A DNA stretch of 64,000 nt from Myxocyprinus asiaticus (taxonomy: Eukaryota > Chordata > Actinopteri > Cypriniformes > Catostomidae), in contig NC_059347.1 of assembly GCF_019703515.2 (NCBI RefSeq), positions 18,312,001-18,376,000 of the forward strand. Direction: 5' to 3'. A program made the translations under genes and the position numbers. Below, piece by piece: positions 57,176-64,000 of the stretch; the stretch's first letter is position 1, and every line of letters begins with the position of its first letter. A model generated the notes under the pieces. The model did no database searches, was not told where the DNA came from, and was given only the letters and a program-made list of their open reading frames with translations.

Positions 57176-60100
57176 CTGCACGCATAACAAATACGATTAT
57201 GCGACGGTAACTATTTTTAAAGAATAGTAATAAAGCTTTTCAAAAAGCTTATCTTTTATAAAAAATAAAAAAAAAAATCTGATCAGGAGATTTTATTACA
57301 AGTGGAAGTGTTAACCCACAATGTTTTAACTGTGCCAAAAGATCATGAATGACTACAACAGGGCATTGTGATTATGTGTAGCTTAGGTGACGAATCAAAT
57401 AACAGCTGGAGTTAATTGGCACAACCTAATTACAAAAACAAATTACTTTTTAAACACTCCAAACTAATTTGAGGGACTGAAACTAACCTCAAGATCATCA
57501 GAGCTGAGTTTTTGCATTACAACTGAACTGCCCATTCTAGACCCTCACAATTAACATATCCTATTGTATTTGACCAGAACCTCCCTGACATTTCCTGTTT
57601 ATTTACAAGCCATTGATTTTGTAGGAATGTGTTTGTAGCAGTGTGGGAGGCTGCATAAAAACAGCATAAAAATAAATGTAACTGATCAGTATAAGTTATG
57701 GTGGATGTTTTACATCATACTAATTTAAGCTATGAAGTTAATACCTACTGATTTGGGATGGGACAGGATGGCTGACTGGACGACTAGTTGTCCAACAACT
57801 GACTACATTAGTGATTAGTGAATAGTCAGACTTTCTAGATTTTTTTCTCTTTAGCATTTATTTTATGTTCAATTAATCGTATTAATTAATATCATATAAT
57901 TTTATTAAAATAATGTTATATTGATAATACAGGTTCACATCACATGTTTCAGCATCATACACAAGACTACTGCATGCTATAACAGTTAAAATGGCAGCAT
58001 ACTAAAACCCTCCTCAAACGCCCGGTAAAAATACCCCCTGGTTAAAATCCCGTGCAAATTGACATGCTGGTAAAAAGCCAGTGAATTTGCACTTTCCAGC
58101 TTGTAAGCCCTCTAACTATCTTTGCTTTACAAGTTCTACAAGTGTCTGAAGTGGATGTTGGCCAATGAGAAACCAGAAAATGTAAGACGTACTTCAGATA
58201 ACGCTGATGAATGTTGCGTATGGACTAATGCATGTATTTACCCATGTAAAAGAGAAAGAAATTAGTGTTTTCTTTTGGTTAAGAAAATTAGAAAAGTACA
58301 CAAGCACGTCATTTTGTTATTTGAGCAGAGTGAATGGGGGAAAATGTGTTGAGCCCTGTGTTTCAGAAAATATTTTCCAGACGGTCCAATAAAATTACAT
58401 AATGTGAACGGACTGACCATATTTTTAATTCAAGAGTATAATATAGGATTACAGGCATGCTAATGTCAAGAGTTCTGTTGTATTTTGCCAGATATTCCAG
58501 TCAATTTCTTCTAATAATTCCAGATACAGTATTTGATCATGTTTAATATTTCCTGCATAATTAATCAGCACAGCTATACATTTTCTGATGGGTCAGTTAA
58601 GTGTGATAGGAGAGTTTAAATCCAGTAGACACCCATCTATGCGATTTCTACAGACATTGCTTATCCCATGCAAACTGACGATTAACATATCAGACCTCCA
58701 CAGTAACAATTACTTTACAGACATATGTCAGAAAAAAAATAAATAAATCCCACCCAAATAGGACTAAAGATGTCATGAAAAACTGGACCTCGTACGATCA
58801 AACATTTGCAAGAATACAATGTTAAATTCACCCCCCTTAAAGCACGGCCGCTACAGCCGCTACAGACAATAAAACATTGCTTTTGTGAAAAATTCACTGT
58901 CTTCATGAAGATGATTAGACACTCAACGACTACTCGATTTTGAACATTTGTACACTTTAAAAAAGTTTTAACCTGCAATTATTACCTTAAAGACATATTT
59001 CTACTTGATCTAATCCTTAAAAAAAAATTGTTGGTGTAAACTAATGTATCCAAGTGGATTCAGGAATGTTAAGTAATATTTTCTTGAATTAAACCAGTTG
59101 ATTTTAGATGTTACCACATGAAGAACTTTTTTTAAGTTAGCATGTTAATCACTGTAACACCTCCAAAATGATAGTTTATGCTGATTAATCTGTGTCGATA
59201 GCTGCTTTTGGAACTTTCGGTAATCAGCTAAAATCAACATTGGAAATTTTTTTCCCTGTGAGTGGAGCTGGAGGGTTCAAGAGTATGAGCGCAGCCTCTG
59301 AACATGAAATATAAACAGTCAATCACTGACACCTTGTGGGGATTTGCTGTTTCTATATCTGTCCAAATTGACAATATTTATGCATATTTATCCATATTTT
59401 TATATCCATATTTTATAACTATTACGAGGGAAATGCAAAACTTTTTAGGGTACATAAAACTATTTCAGAAATTAACCCCCCCCCCCCCCGGCCACTATGT
59501 ATAAACATTCTGGAGCCCTTATATTTTTTTATATATATATTATTGGGATTTCGGTTGCACATTAAATTGCATCTGGGTTTTCATTCAATTTGGACCTTGT
59601 TGCTTTTATGTCTGGGCAACGCTGCCACAGGAAAGACTAAGAAAATGTGTTAATACATTCAATTATCTATTTTAAGAACTATCGGCCAATTAATAAGTCA
59701 TCTGCTTTCTTCAACACCTTAGTTATCAGTATTGGCAAAATCAAATAATGTTCAACTTCTACTCTAAAATTACTTTTAAAATGAGACAATAGGAAACAAT
59801 GTTGCTGCAGTATTGCATATTAATTGAGATCCACTAGATCAACCCTGCTGTAGTGGTATACTTGATTCACAACGTAGCTGGACAACCCTGTATGGAACTG
59901 AATAGATGTTGAGAGGCTCACAACTCTGTCTTCAGGGCCTTGTCCACTTAGCAGAGCTTTCTAATGAGCTCTTGGAAGAGTGTGCCATTTTAGAGCACTG
60001 CCTGATTGCATCAAACTTCCTGGATGACATCTGGACTGAGGATGTATTTTGAAGCCAAAAGGCTTGGCTCATTCACGGTGGTTAAGTCAGAGAGAGAGAA

Positions 60101-60560
60101 ATTAAAGTTAATTTTGCTTTTGAGGTGAGCTGAGTTCATGAGTTGTGACAGCCATGAAGTGTCAGTGATGTCAATGTCCTTGAGGGTTTATAAGTGTCCT
60201 TTCTCCATATAATTGTAATTTAAAGGTTGAGGTAAGCCTCTAAACTGCACAACTACAACATTTACAAGCGCTAGGCATAAACTAGGCAGCTGAATAAGTT
60301 TTGCTTTCGATTAATTATGTAGGGTCCTCTCTAATTTTCTGGTACTCCATTCAGAACATAAAAACCTAAGTATGCTTTGTGGTTGGTTGTAATGTAGCTT
60401 CTGTACACATGGTGACTTTTTAATAGCTTCCTACATTCTTTCTTTGACACTAAGAGAGCGATAGTGTGCTGACAGAGCTCAGGAATGTGATCGGCTAAGC
60501 ACAAAAAAGCAGGAAAATGTACTGAGTAAAGTGGGATACAGCGTACAGCCAACCCCATCA
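57176..60560. other. Intron sequence, no gene seen
   Basis: AT-rich, with a C-run at 59478-59489. I looked for upstream specc1 exons and found none with both splice signals and coiled-coil coding. Confidence 0.55.
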
Positions 60561-60731
60561 GTAATCAACATTAGTTAACATGAACTAACAATTAAAACTA
60601 CTTCTACAGCATTTATTAATCTTGGGTATTGTTAATTTCAACATATTTTTAGAACTTTTAATCAAATGTTGTATATGTTAACATTAGTTAATGCACTAAG
60701 ATCTAATGTGAACTAACACTGAAAATGTTAG

Positions 60732-60936
60732 AACACATGGTTAAGGTGGAAACATTTGACATTTCAGAATTTTCAGAATAGTGTGAAAACAGAAAACAAT
60801 GAATAGAATGTATTTTCAAACTCAACTCCTTTACTGAACACCATTATTAGATAATTAAAAACTTTTGAGCAGGAAGTGGAAAGGGGTACTCAGAGTTATA
60901 GCTGACTATGTTATTGTCTGATTTATTCAGGATTAT
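60732..60936. repeat. Patchwork duplication of specc1 intron sequence
   Basis: 60732-60865 is a direct copy of 55794-55927 (134 bp, apparently identical). 60866-60936 is an inverted copy of 55512-55582 (71 bp). The two join directly and abut the damaged left end of a Tc1 element. Confidence 0.92.
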
Positions 60937-62391
<1,455 letters not shown>

Positions 62392-62947
62392 TAAATGCTG
62401 TAAAAAATCATTAATTGTTAGTTCACAATACTTAATGTTAACAAATAGAATAGTTGATCAGCACAAAACCACCCAAACAGAGCGCAGAAGTTAGAAAATC
62501 TACAGCCAACATTTGAGAAGGGATCATTTTGACAGGCTTCGCAATTTTGATTGTAATATGATAAACATTGGATCATCTCATGATGATGCTGTCATCTCAT
62601 CTCATTATATCCCACACATGGCTGCTAGATGGCACCATTAGCTTGTTCAATACTAACTGAAGCTGTCAACGCAGGCTGTTTTTAATGTGGATATGGCACG
62701 CAAGGCTACATCGCGATTTCAATCTTAATTAATGCTGCCTTCATGTGCTATCGGAATTATCGTAAATACGAGTTTCCCACTCGGAAGTTGCACATGAACG
62801 ACCCCTCAAGTCTTAATTATGACTGGGAAACATGGTGGAGGAGAGTACATTTTCTGTAGAGAATGACAGGTTCCCTGTCTGTCACTCACTCAACGCTGTG
62901 TTGATGTAGTGACACTAGGGGTTCGATCTTGAGAGCCCCAATCACCT

Positions 62948-63178
62948 TTGCTTAAAATAGAAAAGGCCTCGGCTCACGATGAGGATGAGCTTTCGGTCAC
63001 AGCATCAGAGGGTGGGCTTCTGCTATCAGAAGCATACGAATCTTCTGAGCTCCCGCCCATGGGCAGTAGAACACAGGATGAAGCGGACGCTAAGATGGTA
63101 GCCGTGCTTCCTTGGGCGGCTGTGAACATCGGGCTGAAGTGGAACCCTCCACCCTGCCGAGAGTTCGCGGCTGGATGA
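62948..63178 (+). pseudogene. DIRS copy 5 gag fragment
   Basis: HDEDELSVTASEGGLLLSEA and KWNPPP match the acidic middle of gag in copy 2 (EDDELSSAASESG, EWNPPL). The start codon used by other copies is deleted. Confidence 0.75.
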
Positions 63179-63399
63179 TTGGTTTCTGGGCTCGGAGCGC
63201 GACTCACAGCCACTCACAGCGGGCTCGTCCATCCTAACTACCCTCGATGGCAGAGCAGCTAAGGAATATGTCGAGATCCCTCAGGTGGAGCGTGCCGTAG
63301 CGGTGCATATATCCTCTCCACTACGGTGTGGGGCAATGGTGTCTCCGTCCTTCCTTCTGGCAAAGGAAGCAGTAGAGCCCATCCCCGTGTTGCACAAGG

Positions 63400-64000
63400 G
63401 CTTTTAAAGCCCTTATTTTATCGTGCCCAAGAGAGGGGGAGGGTCGCTCCCAATCTTGGATCTGCGTGCTTGAACAAAGCCTCACACAGGCTTCCGTTCA
63501 AGATATTAACACAGAAGCGCATCCTGGTGTCAATACAGCATAAGAATTTGTTCGTGGCCATCAACCTGAAGGGCGTGTACTTCTACGTATCAAACCTTCC
63601 TCAACACAGACCCTTTCTTTAGTTTGCCTTCGAGGGATGAGCATACCAGTACAAGGTCCTCCCCTTCGGTCTGTCCCTGTCCCCTCACATCCTTACCAAT
63701 GTTGTAGAGGCTGCCCTGGCCCCTATGAGGGAGAAAGGCATTCGCATTCTCAATTATCTCGACGACTGGCTAATCCTAGCTCACTCGCGAGATCTACTGT
63801 GTGCGCACAGGGACCTTTTGCTTCAGCACCTTGACCGACTCGGGCTTCAGGTCAACTGGGAGAAGAGCAAGCTCTCTCCTGTGCAGAGCATCCCTTTTCT
63901 CAGTATGGAGTTGGACTCGGTCGCTCTCAAGGCACGTCTTATGACCAAACGTGCTCAGTCATTGCTGACCTTCCTGAAGACCTTCAGGCAGAAGGTAGTG
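63400..64000 (+). pseudogene. DIRS copy 5 reverse transcriptase fragment
   Basis: Readable in pieces: ILDLR, HRLPFKILTQKRILVSIQH, then YLDDW at about 63754-63768 and WEKSKLSPVQ. Several stops and frameshifts. It continues past the window. Confidence 0.8.

Larger units (their letters stand above)
62870..64000 (+). mobile_element. DIRS-like copy 5, 5' part (cut by window end)
   Basis: The left end gttccctgtctgtcactcac begins at 62870. The ITR is cut after about 75 bases (no TATA box remains) and joins directly to the middle of gag at about 62970, then RT. It is more diverged than copies 1-4. The right side lies beyond the window. Confidence 0.85.

Noticed and set aside
57480..57520. Possible upstream specc1 exon
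   Set aside because: A donor-like CTTGAG|GTTAGT exists on the minus strand, but the sequence has stops in the needed frame and no coiled-coil pattern.

Overview
The window is teleost genomic DNA, most like a cyprinid. The evidence is one vertebrate gene with small phase-compatible exons in large introns, an interspersed-repeat complement typical of carp-like fish, and microsatellites throughout. No bacterial or organellar features are seen. Calls come from reading and from remembered family knowledge; no database search was run. Host gene: the only host gene I can support is a cytospin-B gene (specc1) on the minus strand. Eight consecutive internal coding exons lie at 56968-57175, 54824-54897, 54287-54462, 34778-34956, 23624-23724, 23429-23501, 21920-22052 and 14739-14832. 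They join in phase without a stop into 346 codons: coiled coil, then a Ser/Pro-rich linker, then the start of the C-terminal calponin-homology (CH) domain. The gene enters from beyond 64 kb and leaves past position 1, so nearly the whole window is intron. 

Mobile DNA: five copies of one DIRS-like tyrosine-recombinase retrotransposon family are present. They are copy 1 (+, 1-3275, cut by the window start), copy 2 (+, 27369-33424, near full length), copy 3 (-, 41462-45569, internally deleted), copy 4 (-, about 50226-52374, reduced to gag plus recombinase tail) and copy 5 (+, 62870-64000, cut by the window end). The three copies with a 3' end show the full DIRS architecture: inverted terminal repeats (ITRs) and an internal complementary region (ICR) that spells out the right-end/left-end junction. 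Other elements are a piggyBac relic with TTAA flanks (6388-8609), an LTR-element scrap with a perfect tRNA-Pro primer-binding site (8777-8794), a Ngaro-like recombinase retroelement inside a MITE (11012-13244), three Tc1/mariner relics (25195-25725, 39151-40755, 60937-62391; the last of Sleeping Beauty type), two hAT-like elements with 8-bp target duplications (41131-46557 and 48725-53115), several palindromic MITEs and a tRNA-derived SINE-like repeat (19335-19735). 

Layout by region: 0-14.7 kb is intron filled with DIRS 1, piggyBac, LTR scrap and Ngaro. 14.7-23.7 kb holds four 3' exons with MITEs between. 24-34 kb is intron with full-length DIRS 2. 34.8 kb is one exon. 35-54 kb is a 19-kb intron with a Tc1, a three-level nest (MITE, hAT, DIRS 3) and a second hAT carrying a minisatellite and DIRS 4. 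54-57 kb holds three coiled-coil exons. 57-64 kb is intron with a Sleeping Beauty-type element that has filler DNA at its left end, and DIRS 5. The best leads are the DIRS ICR, which co-varies with the right terminus copy by copy, and a 205-bp patchwork insertion copied from two places 5 kb away in opposite orientations.
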